Source: Steroidobacter sp035493235 (GTDB lineage: Bacteria > Pseudomonadota > Gammaproteobacteria > Steroidobacterales > Steroidobacteraceae). From it: DNA of 64,000 bases. Below are positions 1 to 8,973 of the stretch, in pieces. How positions within the stretch are numbered: the first letter of the stretch is position 1; the number at the start of each line of letters is the position of its first letter. Below the pieces are notes generated by a model. That model made no database searches, was not told the DNA's origin, and was given only the letters and a program-made list of their open reading frames with translations. The stretch spans positions 6,036 through 70,035 of the forward strand of contig DATJIP010000028.1 in the NCBI GenBank assembly GCA_035493235.1, read 5' to 3'. A program made the position numbers and the translations under genes.

Positions 1-967
1 CTTCGTCGACAGCGGCATCACGAGCGTGCGCGACACCGCCTCGAACGGCATGGCGCCGTTCATCCTCAAGGACTGGGCGGACCAGGGAATGATTCCAGCG
101 CCGCGCGTGTTTCCGGTCGGCCAGCTGATCACCGGCACCGGCGGACATGCGGACGAGCTGTTCATTCAGCGCACCGCGCCGGAGTTCGAAGGCTCGATGA
201 TCCGCACCGCGAATGGTCCCGACGAATGGCGCGAGGCCGTCCGCACGCAGTTCAAGCGCGGCGCCGACTGGATCAAGATCGCCAGCCACTTCGACGAGGA
301 CGAAGTCCAGATGGCCGTGAAGGAGGCGCACCAGCTCGGCCTGCGCATCACGGTCGATTCGGAGAACGTGTTCACCGACATGGCCGTGAAGGCCGGCGTC
401 GATTGCGTCGAGCATCCGCTGCCGCGCTCCGACGAGACGATCAAGCTGATGGCCGCTCGCGGCATCGCTTCGATCCCGACGATCGTGCCGTATCAGCTCA
501 TCATCCAGAACTACGGCGGCTACTATGGCACGACCTCGCGGCGCTTTTCGCTGACCGAGCCGCACATGTTCGAGATCGTGAAGAAGATGAAGGATGCCGG
601 CGTGAAGCTCGGCGTCGGCACCGACATCGTCATGGCCTGGTACCGCCGCCTGCCGGGGCCGTACATCCAGGAGCTGAAGAATTTCGAGAAGATCGGCTAC
701 CAGCCGCAAGAGGCGCTGATCGCTGCAACGCGCACCAATGCCGAGATCCTCGGCATGGCCGACCGGCTCGGCACGATCGAGCCCGGCAAGCTGGCCGACC
801 TCATCTTCGTCGAGGGCAAGCCGGACGCGAACGTCGAGGACCTCGCCAAGGTGCCGTTCGTGATGGTCGGAGGCCGGATCGTGAAGCGCAACGGCCGCAT
901 CGAGCCGACGCCGCGCCGGCCCGATCCCGAAGAGAAGGCCGCGACCAACCCACGAAAGATGGACTGA
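1..967 (+). CDS. Amidohydrolase (imidazolonepropionase / Xaa-Pro dipeptidase-like), 5' truncated by window edge
   Basis: The reading frame is already open at base 2, so the N-terminus with the first HxH metal motif lies outside the window; 321 residues remain. The visible part has the family order: a GITSVRDTA strand, a GQLITGTGGH loop, the candidate carboxylated lysine in DWIKIAS, VEHPLPRSD, the metal aspartate in GVGTD, and the C-terminal strand GTIEPGKLADLIFVEGKP. Known relatives hydrolyse Xaa-Pro or other dipeptides and N-acyl amino acids; the substrate here is unknown. Where most relatives have a VHAH-type strand with a metal-binding histidine, this protein has VDSE. The same change occurs in its close paralogue at 24870-26300. 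It is the first visible member of the peptidase block. Confidence 0.85.
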   Translation, partial: FVDSGITSVRDTASNGMAPFILKDWADQGMIPAPRVFPVGQLITGTGGHADELFIQRTAPEFEGSMIRTANGPDEWREAVRTQFKRGADWIKIASHFDEDEVQMAVKEAHQLGLRITVDSENVFTDMAVKAGVDCVEHPLPRSDETIKLMAARGIASIPTIVPYQLIIQNYGGYYGTTSRRFSLTEPHMFEIVKKMKDAGVKLGVGTDIVMAWYRRLPGPYIQELKNFEKIGYQPQEALIAATRTNAEILGMADRLGTIEPGKLADLIFVEGKPDANVEDLAKVPFVMVGGRIVKRNGRIEPTPRRPDPEEKAATNPRKMD

Positions 968-988
968 GACTGAGTGTCGCTGCTGATA

Positions 989-1007
989 ACGCGCCCTTAT
1001 GGCGCGT
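989..1007 (+). terminator. Short GC-rich hairpin between amidohydrolase and permease genes
   Basis: ACGCGCC and GGCGCGT form a 7-bp stem around a 5-nt loop in the 110-bp gap before the permease gene. No T-run follows, so it is at best a weak terminator or an mRNA-processing hairpin. Confidence 0.3.
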
Positions 1008-1077
1008 ATTAGAGGTATTAGTTATCGCCGCGCCGGCCTCCGTGACTAACATCGAACAGGCCCGATAAAGAAAAGAG

Positions 1078-2484
1078 ATGAACCGGCGAATCAAGCCTGT
1101 CGAGGCATGCATCGAAGGGGCAGAGCGCAAAGGGCTGGAGCGCTCGCTCGGTCCAATCCAACTCATGCTGCTCGGTGTCGGTGCCGTGATAGGCACTGGC
1201 ATTTTTGTGCTAACCGCCATCGGCGCCGAGCGCGCGGGACCGGCGATCGTGCTGTCCTTCGCCATCGCGGCGACAGTGTGTGCATTCGCCGCACTGGCCT
1301 ACGCCGAGCTGTCGGCGCTGGTGCCGGTCGCGGGCAGCGCCTACACGTACTCGTATGTGGTGATGGGCGAGTTTCTCGCGTGGCTGGTGGGCTGGAACCT
1401 GATCCTCGAGTACGCCGTCGCGGGCGCCGCCGTCGCCGTCGGGTGGTCCGGCTACATGGCGGGACTGCTGCACAGCATGGGCATGGATCTGCCGCTCGCC
1501 TTGAAGGCCGGCATGTTCGCGGTCCAGGGCGGCGGCGTGAATATCATCGCCGTGACTGCCGTGGTCGTGGTCACCGGACTGCTCATCCTCGGCACGCGCG
1601 AGAGCGCGTACTTCACGACGGTGCTCGTGTTCGTGAAGATGCTCGCGCTCGGCGCTTTCATCCTCATCGCCGTGCCGCAGATCGACTGGGCGAACTTCCA
1701 TCCCTTCATGCCCTACGGCTTCGGTGCGACCGAGGTGGACGGCGTGGCGAAGGGCGTCATGGCCGCGGCAGCGCTGATCTTCTTCGCGTACATCGGCTTC
1801 GATGCGGTCTCGACCGCGGCCGAGGAGACACGCAATCCCAATCGCAACGTGCCGCTCGGCCTGATCGGCTCGCTCATCATCTGCACGACGGTCTACGTGC
1901 TGGTCGCGGCGGGAGCCGTGGGCACGACGCCGTATACGCAGCTCGCGGGCAATACCGAACCGCTCGCATCCATCCTGCGCACGATGGGTTTCCAGACGGT
2001 CGGCAACCTCGTGGCGCTGGCAGCGATCCTCGCGTTGCCGACGGTCGTGCTCATGATGATCTACGCGCAGACGCGCATCCTGTTTGCGATGTCGCGCGAC
2101 GGCCTGCTACCCGAGCGGCTTAGCAACGTTCATCCGCGCTTTCATACGCCGCACGTGATCACGGCGATCACCGGGTTGTTCGTGGTGATCGTCGCGGGCC
2201 TGTTCTCCGTCGATGAGATCGCGGAGCTTTCGAATACCGGGACGCTGTTCGCTTTCGTCACCGTCGCAGTTGCGGTGATGGTGCTGCGCCGGTCGCAGCC
2301 CAATCGGGCGCGGCCGTTTCGCACTCCCGCCATCTGGCTGGTCGGACCCGCCGCGGTGATCGGCTGCGTCTACCTGTTCATGAGTCTGCCGAAACTCGCG
2401 CAGGGGCGGTTTGCGATCTGGACCGCGATCGGTGCGGTGGTCTACTTCCTCTACGGTTATCGGCGCAGTCCGCTCAGGTCATGA
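1078..2484 (+). CDS. APC-superfamily amino acid permease (cationic amino acid transporter type)
   Basis: A 468-residue, very hydrophobic protein with about 12 predicted membrane segments. Residues 33-43 read GVGAVIGTGIF, the glycine-rich unwound first helix of APC transporters. Further family signs are FFAYIGFDAVSTAAEE near residues 235-250 and the loop with QTRILFAMSRDGLLP. It most resembles the YfnA/CAT branch that imports amino acids at the inner membrane; the substrate cannot be read from sequence. An AGAG sequence lies just before the ATG. The stop overlaps the start of the amidase gene by 4 bases, so the two are probably co-translated. Its place ahead of peptidase and amidase genes suggests uptake of their products. 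Confidence 0.88.
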   Translation: MNRRIKPVEACIEGAERKGLERSLGPIQLMLLGVGAVIGTGIFVLTAIGAERAGPAIVLSFAIAATVCAFAALAYAELSALVPVAGSAYTYSYVVMGEFLAWLVGWNLILEYAVAGAAVAVGWSGYMAGLLHSMGMDLPLALKAGMFAVQGGGVNIIAVTAVVVVTGLLILGTRESAYFTTVLVFVKMLALGAFILIAVPQIDWANFHPFMPYGFGATEVDGVAKGVMAAAALIFFAYIGFDAVSTAAEETRNPNRNVPLGLIGSLIICTTVYVLVAAGAVGTTPYTQLAGNTEPLASILRTMGFQTVGNLVALAAILALPTVVLMMIYAQTRILFAMSRDGLLPERLSNVHPRFHTPHVITAITGLFVVIVAGLFSVDEIAELSNTGTLFAFVTVAVAVMVLRRSQPNRARPFRTPAIWLVGPAAVIGCVYLFMSLPKLAQGRFAIWTAIGAVVYFLYGYRRSPLRS

Positions 2485-4007
2485 ACCGCCGCGAGATGTT
2501 GTTGGCCGCAGCTGCAGGTGCGTTCGTGCACCTGACGCCGGCGAACGGCACCGAAGGCACCGCCGGCGATCTGGCCGAGCTCACGCTCGCTGCAGCGTCG
2601 CGGCGAATTCACAGCGGCGCAGTAACCAGCCGCGATCTGACCTTCGCTTGTCTCGAACGCACTGCCGCCGAGAATCCGCGCATCAATGCATTCATCACCG
2701 TGATGCGCGAGCAGGCGCTGGCGGACGCGGCGACGCTCGATGCCGAGGCGCGCCAGAAGAAATTCCGCTCGCCGCTGCACGGCATTCCGATCGCGCTCAA
2801 GGATGCGATCGATACCGCCGGCACTCGCACCACGGCCGCCAGCGCGGTCTACGAGAATCGCGTGCCGACGGAAGATGCGCACGTCGTGAAACGCCTGCGC
2901 CAGGCCGGAGCGGTGATCTTCGCGAAGGCCAATCTCGCCGAGTTCAGTCTGAGTCCTACCGGCGCCTCGTCGCATTTCGGGCCCGTGCACAATCCGTGGG
3001 CGCTCGATCGTGTCACAGGCGGATCATCCAGCGGCTCCGCAGGAGCAGTAGCGACGCGTATGTGCTTCGGCGCGTTGGGCACGGATTCGGGCGGCTCGGT
3101 GCGGTTGCCGGCGTCGTGGTGCAGTCTCGTGGGGCTGAAGCCGACGGATGGACTGGTCTCGAACACCGGGATCATTCCATCGGTGGCGACCTTGGATTCC
3201 TGCGGCCCGATCGCACGCACGGTCGAAGACGCGGCACTGCTGTTCGGCCAGATGGTCGGCTACGACCCGCTCGACGCGCGCAGCGTCGCGAGTCCAGTTC
3301 GAGATTACGCGGCGCTGGCGCGCCAGCCGGTGAAGCTGTTGCGAGTGGGCATTCCGCGCAAGGGATTCTTCGACGAGGTCGATCCGCAGGTCGCGCGCGC
3401 TGTAGAAGCAGCGCTGGCGGTCATCGCCAAGCTGACGGGCGGCATCAAGGACGTGAAGTTGCCGCCGCAGACCGAGTCGCACGACATCATCATCAACGTC
3501 GCCGAGGTCGTCAGCTATCACCAGACGATGCTGGAACAGCAAGCTGACAAGTACACCGTGGGCACGCGCAACACGCTGCGGTGGTGCGTGCAGTACCTGG
3601 ATGACCCGAAGCAGGGCACGACCAGCGCGAAGCTGTCGCGCTACGTTGCGGGCCTCGCCGCGATCCAGCGATTGCGGCGTACTGTCGATAGCGCATTCAC
3701 CGATTTCGATGTGCTCGCGATGCCGACGATGAAGGCATTGCCGCCGACGATCGCGGCCGCAGTGAGCGCGGAGAGCAGCCCTGACGCCGAAGACCGGCCG
3801 CTGTTCTCGATCGACAACACGCTCACGTTCAACCGCCTGGGCCTGCCGGCGCTGACCGTGCCGTGCGGGTTCTCCGCTGAAGGATTACCGATCGGATTGA
3901 TGATCTGCGGTCCGCGCTACAGCGAGGGCAAGTTGCTGGCGCTCGGCGCTGCCTATGAACGCGCGACTGAGTGGCACAAGCGACGACCTCCGGGAGAAAA
4001 TTCATGA
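2481..4007 (+). CDS. Secreted amidase, amidase-signature family
   Basis: A 508-residue amidase-signature serine hydrolase. The Ser-cisSer-Lys triad is visible: Lys107 in GIPIALKD, the cis-serine about Ser182 in GGSSSGS, and the nucleophile Ser206 in GTDSGGSVR. The N-terminus MNRREMLLAAAAGAF has twin arginines before a hydrophobic stretch, so export by Tat is plausible. The family hydrolyses carboxamides and some peptide amides; the substrate here is unknown. The start overlaps the permease stop (ATGA), and the stop overlaps the dipeptidase start at 4004 the same way. Length and motif spacing are normal for the family. Confidence 0.9.
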   Translation: MNRREMLLAAAAGAFVHLTPANGTEGTAGDLAELTLAAASRRIHSGAVTSRDLTFACLERTAAENPRINAFITVMREQALADAATLDAEARQKKFRSPLHGIPIALKDAIDTAGTRTTAASAVYENRVPTEDAHVVKRLRQAGAVIFAKANLAEFSLSPTGASSHFGPVHNPWALDRVTGGSSSGSAGAVATRMCFGALGTDSGGSVRLPASWCSLVGLKPTDGLVSNTGIIPSVATLDSCGPIARTVEDAALLFGQMVGYDPLDARSVASPVRDYAALARQPVKLLRVGIPRKGFFDEVDPQVARAVEAALAVIAKLTGGIKDVKLPPQTESHDIIINVAEVVSYHQTMLEQQADKYTVGTRNTLRWCVQYLDDPKQGTTSAKLSRYVAGLAAIQRLRRTVDSAFTDFDVLAMPTMKALPPTIAAAVSAESSPDAEDRPLFSIDNTLTFNRLGLPALTVPCGFSAEGLPIGLMICGPRYSEGKLLALGAAYERATEWHKRRPPGENS

Positions 4008-5131
4008 ACAGACGTGATGCCCTGATTGCGACGCTATCGGCTGCTGCGCTGGCGCCGGCCATACGCGCGGTGGCGGGCCAGGCTGTCGCGACACCGAGCG
4101 TGACGAGCGTCGATCCCGCGAAGTATCCACAAGCGTGGAAGGTGCAGCGCTCGACAATCGTCGTCGATGGCCTCGACGGCGCGAGATTGAGCGAGAGCTA
4201 TCTCGACATGCTGAAGGCCGGCGGCGTGAACTGCTGGCACCAAAGCGTCGGCGGCCTCGAATCGTTCGCGGGCCTGCTCACGTTCCTCGACCAGCACTCG
4301 GACAGGATCGTGCAGGCCGGCACGGTGCGCGAAATCCGGCAGCTGCGCGAGCAGGGCAAGATCGCGCACGTCTCGGGCTGGCAGATGGCCGAGCCGCTGA
4401 TCCTCGACGCCAATGGCGTCGGGCCGGTGCAGAACCTGCGCGCTTACAAGCAGCTCGGGCTGCGGATCGCCAGCATCGCCTACAACAACTCGAACATCTT
4501 CGGCGGTGGCTGCCTCGATCCGGATGTGCCGCTGACGCGCCTCGGCAAGAAGTACATCGAAGAAATTCACAAGCAGCGCCTGGTGCTCGACGTCTGCGGT
4601 CACACGGGCGAGCGCACCTCGTTCGATGCGATCCAGATCTCGAAAGGCGTGCCGATCATCTGCTCGCACACAAACGCACGCGCGCTGAACGAAAACCCGC
4701 GCAACATCTCCGATCGGCTGATCGAGGCGATTGCCGGCACAGGCGGCGTCGTCGGGCTCACGTCCGTCAGCGACTTTCACATGCGCAATCCCAAGGATGC
4801 GGACGTGCCGCATTCGCCGCAGGCGACGCTCGACAAGCTGATGGATCACTTCGACCATCTCAAGAAGCTGGTCGGTGTCGATCACATCGGCCTGGGACCG
4901 GACTTCATGACCGGCCGCGTCGATCTCGATGCGATGGGCATGGATCGCGAGCGCTGGCCCGCGGACGTCTACAGCGATCAGCCGTGGCAGATGGTGAAGG
5001 ACTTCGAGACCATCATCGAGCTGCCGAAGGTCACGCAGGCATTGTTGAATCGCGGCTGGAGCGAAGCTGACGTGCGCAAGGTGCTCGGCGAGAACTGGCT
5101 GCGCGTGTACGAAAAGGCCTGGGGCGCCTGA
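4004..5131 (+). CDS. Membrane dipeptidase (peptidase M19) homologue with altered metal site
   Basis: A 375-residue protein starting at the ATG that overlaps the amidase stop; an upstream in-frame start would sit inside the amidase. The N-terminus MNRRDALIATLSAAALAP is a probable Tat/Sec signal. M19 family signs are DVCGHTGERTS, CSHTNARALNENPRNISD, GTGGVVGL and HIGLGPDF. They include the two histidines of the second metal site and a late aspartate. The usual N-terminal DGHxD metal motif is replaced by DGLDG (about residues 53-57), and the bridging glutamate region reads HVSGW. It may bind one metal or act on a different substrate. It lies between an amidase and an amidohydrolase in the same operon. 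Confidence 0.85.
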   Translation: MNRRDALIATLSAAALAPAIRAVAGQAVATPSVTSVDPAKYPQAWKVQRSTIVVDGLDGARLSESYLDMLKAGGVNCWHQSVGGLESFAGLLTFLDQHSDRIVQAGTVREIRQLREQGKIAHVSGWQMAEPLILDANGVGPVQNLRAYKQLGLRIASIAYNNSNIFGGGCLDPDVPLTRLGKKYIEEIHKQRLVLDVCGHTGERTSFDAIQISKGVPIICSHTNARALNENPRNISDRLIEAIAGTGGVVGLTSVSDFHMRNPKDADVPHSPQATLDKLMDHFDHLKKLVGVDHIGLGPDFMTGRVDLDAMGMDRERWPADVYSDQPWQMVKDFETIIELPKVTQALLNRGWSEADVRKVLGENWLRVYEKAWGA

Positions 5132-5133
5132 CT

Positions 5134-6852
5134 ATGTCGAAGCTCAGCCGGCGCGAAGCTCTGGGTATGGGAGCGCTGCTAGCAGCGCCCGTATTCGCGG
5201 GCGCGCAGACGCTGGCGGGCAGTGGCAGCAAGCCTGATTACGCGCCTGATTTGATCGTCGTCAACGGCAACGTGCTGACGATCGATGACCGGATGCCGCG
5301 TGCCGAAGCTTTCGCAGTCAAAGACGGACGGTTCATCGCAATCGGCAGCAGCGCCGACATCCGCAATCTTGCCGGCAAGCAGACGCAAGTCATCGACTGC
5401 GAGCGCATGACCGTGACGCCGGGATTCATCGACGCGCACTGCCATCCTGGCAGGCAGCAAGAGCTCTACGACGTCAACGCCGATCTGCGCTCGATCAAAG
5501 AAATCCAGGACGCGTTGCGCGAGCGTGCTGCGAAGACGCCACCGGGCTACTGGATCAACGCGTTCAAGTTCGACGACACCAAGGTCAAGGAAAAGCGGCT
5601 GTTGAGTCGCAAGGATCTCGACGCGGCGGTGCCCGATCATCCGGTGATCGTCATGCACCGCGGCGGCCACACCGGCTTCCTGAACAGCAAAGCCTTCGAG
5701 CTCGCGGGGATCACCAAGGACACGCCGGATCCGCCCGGCGGCCGCTTCTGGCACGACGAGAAGGGCGAGCTGCAAGGGCAGGTCGGCGATCTCGCACTGA
5801 CGAAGTTCGAGGGCGTCGGCAAGGTCGAGACGTTCACGCCGGAGCAGGAGCGCCAGCGCGGTGAGGCCGCGATGGTGTATCAGTCGAAGCAGCTCGTCGC
5901 GTGCGGGCTGACGACGGTTCACGATGCCGGCGCGGAGTCGGACAAGATCACGACCTATCAGGCGCTGCTCGCAAGAGGCGAGCTGCTGCATCGTGCTTAC
6001 GTCATGGCAGTCGGTCTCAACCGCGACGGCCTCGATGCATACCAGAAGCTGCGCGACGGCGGCATCCGCACCGGGTTCGGCAACGAGTTCGTGCGTATCG
6101 GCGGCGCCAAGTTCGTCGCGGACGGTTCGGCGTCCGAACGCACGATGCGCATGAGCAAGCCGTATCCGGGCAAGCCTAACGACTACGGCATCCAGGTCAT
6201 GGACCAGAAGCAGACTCATGAGGTCGTCGAGGATGCGCATCGTCACGGCTGGCAGGTCGGCATTCATGCGAACGGCGACGTCGCGATCGATCAAGTGCTC
6301 AATGCCTACGAGCGCGTACTGAAACTCTGGCCGCATCCGGACCGCCGGCATCGCATCGAGCACTGCACGCTGGTGAATCCGGATCTGCTCCGGCGCATCA
6401 GGGCGAGCGGCTCGATTCCGACACCGTTCTGGACCTACGTCTACTACCACGGCGAGAAGTGGGCCGCGTACGGCGAGGACAACGTGCGCTGGATGTTCGC
6501 CCATCGCAGCTTCCTCGACGCGGGCATTCCCGTGCCGGGCGCCTCCGATTACCAGCCTGGTCCATTCGAGCCGCTGATGGCTTTGCAAAGCATGGTGACG
6601 CGCAAGGACTACGCGGGCCGCGTGTGGGGCGCGAACCAGAAGGTGACCGTCGACGAAGCGTTGCGCATCGCCACGATCAACGGCGCGCACGCTTCGTATG
6701 AAGAGAACGTGAAGGGCTCGATCACGGTCGGCAAGTACGCCGACTTCGTAATCCTCGAGAAGGATCCGCACGCGGTCGATCCCGACACGCTGAAGGACAT
6801 CAAGATCGCGCGCACTGTCGTCGCTGGAAGAACGGTATATGCAAACGCGTAG
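5134..6852 (+). CDS. Tat-exported amidohydrolase of the YtcJ type
   Basis: A 572-residue metal-dependent amidohydrolase. The N-terminus MSKLSRREALGMGALLAAP carries an SRRxxLG-type Tat signal. The catalytic barrel has HxH in GFIDAHCHPG, a KFVADGSAS segment, HANGD, RHRIEHCTL and the late aspartate in PGASDYQPGPFEP, all in the order of the YtcJ/amidohydrolase_3 group. That group hydrolyses N-formyl, N-acyl and other amides, and its physiological substrates are mostly unknown. The start lies 2 bases after the dipeptidase stop, and the end overlaps the next gene by 14 bases, which indicates a tight operon. Confidence 0.9.
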   Translation: MSKLSRREALGMGALLAAPVFAGAQTLAGSGSKPDYAPDLIVVNGNVLTIDDRMPRAEAFAVKDGRFIAIGSSADIRNLAGKQTQVIDCERMTVTPGFIDAHCHPGRQQELYDVNADLRSIKEIQDALRERAAKTPPGYWINAFKFDDTKVKEKRLLSRKDLDAAVPDHPVIVMHRGGHTGFLNSKAFELAGITKDTPDPPGGRFWHDEKGELQGQVGDLALTKFEGVGKVETFTPEQERQRGEAAMVYQSKQLVACGLTTVHDAGAESDKITTYQALLARGELLHRAYVMAVGLNRDGLDAYQKLRDGGIRTGFGNEFVRIGGAKFVADGSASERTMRMSKPYPGKPNDYGIQVMDQKQTHEVVEDAHRHGWQVGIHANGDVAIDQVLNAYERVLKLWPHPDRRHRIEHCTLVNPDLLRRIRASGSIPTPFWTYVYYHGEKWAAYGEDNVRWMFAHRSFLDAGIPVPGASDYQPGPFEPLMALQSMVTRKDYAGRVWGANQKVTVDEALRIATINGAHASYEENVKGSITVGKYADFVILEKDPHAVDPDTLKDIKIARTVVAGRTVYANA

Positions 6853-8965
6853 AGCAGTTTCGAATGCCTTGTGTGCGGTCTACCTGTTGGGACTCGCTGC
6901 ATGCGGCAACAGTGCGCCGCCTGCGCAACCTGCAGCAGCGAAGCTGACGTATCCGCAGAGCAAGCGCGTCGATCAGGTCGACGACTATCACGGCGAGAAG
7001 ATCGCCGACCCGTATCGGTGGCTGGAGCAGCTCGACAGCCCCGAAACCAAAGCGTGGATCGAGGCGCAGAACAAGGTCACGTTCGCCTACCTGGAGAAGA
7101 TTCCGCAGCGAGCCGCGTACAAAGAGCGCCTCACGCAGTTGTGGAACTACGAGCGCTTCGGCATGCCGGTGAAGGGCGGCAGCCGCTATTTCTACACTCG
7201 CAACGACGGCCTGCAGAATCAGTCGGTCCTTTACGTCGCGGATTCGCTCGACGGCACACCGCGCGTGCTCCTCGATCCCGCCACGCTGCTGGCCGACGGC
7301 ACGGCGGCATTGGCGGCGTGGTTACCGAGCGACGACGGCAAGCTCATTGCTTACGGCATCCAGGAAGCGGGCTCCGACTGGGAGCAGTGGAAGGTGCGCG
7401 ACGTCAGCACCGGCACTGATTCTACGGAGCAGCTCAAGGGCGTGAAGTGGGCCGCGGTGGCGTGGGCGAAGGACGGGTCGGGCCTCTACTACAGTCGCTA
7501 TGACGGCGGTGTGAATTTCTTCAGCAAGCTGTTCTTCCACAAGCTCGGCACGCCGCAGTCGGATGACACGCTGATTTACGAGAATCGCGACATCAAGGAA
7601 TGGACCTTCATTCCGGAGGTATCGGAGGATGGCCGCTACCTGATCATCTTCATCTGGAAGGGGAGCGACGGCACCAACCAGATCTATTACAAGGATCTGC
7701 AGAAGCCGAAGGCGCCGGTGGTCGAGCTGATCAAGGGCTTCGACGCCGCGTACAACTTCGTCGGCAACGATGGCGGTCGGTTCTGGTTCCGCACCGATGG
7801 CGGGGCGCCGATGGGGCGCGTGGTCGAGGTCGATACCGCCAGGCCCGATCGTGCGAACTGGAAGAACGTGATTCCCGAAGCGAGCGAAGCGCTGCAGAAC
7901 GCGAGCCTGGTGGGCGATCGCTTCTTCGCGTCCTACCTCAAAGACGCTGCGTCGCAGATCCGGGTATTCGATCGCTCCGGTAAGTCGGTGCAGGAAGTTG
8001 CGCTGCCGGGCCTGGGCAGCGCCGGGGGCTTTAACGGACGGCGCGCCGATACCGAGACGTTCTACACATACCTGAGCTTCGTGCAGCCGCCGACGATCTA
8101 TCGCTACGACGTGCGCTCGGGCGCAAGCACGGTGTTCAAGCAGCCGCAGCTCAAATTCAAGGCGGACGATTTCGAGACGCAGCGTGTCTTCGTCACCAGC
8201 AAGGACGGCACGAAGCTGCCGATGTTCGTCACACATCGCCGCGGCATGAAGCTGGACGGCAACAACCCGACGATCATGTACGGCTACGGCGCTTTCAGGA
8301 TCTCGCTGACGCCGCGCTTCTCGCCGGAAACGGTGGCGTTTCTGGAGCAGGGCGGCGTCTACGCGCAGCCGAGCCTGCGCGGCGGTTTCGAGTACGGCGA
8401 GGCCTGGCACCAGGGCGCCATGTTCGAGCGCAAGCAGAATGTCTTCGACGATTTCATAGCCTCGGCCGAATGGCTGATCGCCAACAAGTACACGCAGCCA
8501 GCGAAGCTGGCGATTCGCGGCGGCAGCAACGGCGGATTGCTGGTGGGCGCCGTGATGACGCAACGTCCGGAGCTGTTCGGCGCGGCGCTGCCGGCGGTCG
8601 GCGTGATGGACATGCTGCGTTTCCAGCGTTTCAGCATCAACTGGACCCTGGCCGCTGAATACGGTTCTTCCGACAACCCCGAGCAGTTCCGCTACCTGCG
8701 CGCGTACTCGCCGCTGCACAACCTGCGGCCGGGCACCAAGTATCCGCCGACGCTGATCACGGCGGGCGATCACGACGACCGTCTGCCGCCGATCCACAGC
8801 TACAAGTTCGCCGCGACCCTGCAGCACGATCAGGCGGGCGACGCGCCGGTGCTGATCCGCATCGACACACGAACCGGCCATGGCATGGGCCGGCCGGTCA
8901 CGAAGGAGATCGACCTCGCGGCCGACTCGCTCGCCTTCATCCACCAATCACTCGGTATGAACTGA
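6839..8965 (+). CDS. Lipoprotein prolyl oligopeptidase, peptidase family S9A
   Basis: A 708-residue protein. The first 22 residues form a signal ending in a lipobox-like LAAC followed by GNSAPPAQ, so it is probably a lipoprotein in the periplasm or outer membrane. The opening YPQSKRVDQVDDYHGEKIADPYRWLE is cut short here as VDDYHG...DPYRWLE, the S9A N-terminal hallmark. A seven-bladed propeller region follows, and then the alpha/beta hydrolase with nucleophile Ser563 in GGSNGG, the acid in GDHDDR near residue 645 and His681 in TGHGMG. Such enzymes cut short peptides after proline. It is a close paralogue of the gene at 19394-21580. The start lies inside the end of the preceding gene. Confidence 0.93.
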   Translation: MQTRRAVSNALCAVYLLGLAACGNSAPPAQPAAAKLTYPQSKRVDQVDDYHGEKIADPYRWLEQLDSPETKAWIEAQNKVTFAYLEKIPQRAAYKERLTQLWNYERFGMPVKGGSRYFYTRNDGLQNQSVLYVADSLDGTPRVLLDPATLLADGTAALAAWLPSDDGKLIAYGIQEAGSDWEQWKVRDVSTGTDSTEQLKGVKWAAVAWAKDGSGLYYSRYDGGVNFFSKLFFHKLGTPQSDDTLIYENRDIKEWTFIPEVSEDGRYLIIFIWKGSDGTNQIYYKDLQKPKAPVVELIKGFDAAYNFVGNDGGRFWFRTDGGAPMGRVVEVDTARPDRANWKNVIPEASEALQNASLVGDRFFASYLKDAASQIRVFDRSGKSVQEVALPGLGSAGGFNGRRADTETFYTYLSFVQPPTIYRYDVRSGASTVFKQPQLKFKADDFETQRVFVTSKDGTKLPMFVTHRRGMKLDGNNPTIMYGYGAFRISLTPRFSPETVAFLEQGGVYAQPSLRGGFEYGEAWHQGAMFERKQNVFDDFIASAEWLIANKYTQPAKLAIRGGSNGGLLVGAVMTQRPELFGAALPAVGVMDMLRFQRFSINWTLAAEYGSSDNPEQFRYLRAYSPLHNLRPGTKYPPTLITAGDHDDRLPPIHSYKFAATLQHDQAGDAPVLIRIDTRTGHGMGRPVTKEIDLAADSLAFIHQSLGMN

Positions 8966-8973
8966 CGGCGCGC

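Noticed and set aside
1107..2123. A 338-codon arginine-rich frame overlapping the permease gene
   Set aside because: It is the +1 reading of the permease gene; the permease frame has membrane helices and a family motif.
5179..6771. A 530-codon - strand open frame
   Set aside because: It mirrors the YtcJ-type amidohydrolase gene codon by codon and has no start signal or known motif.
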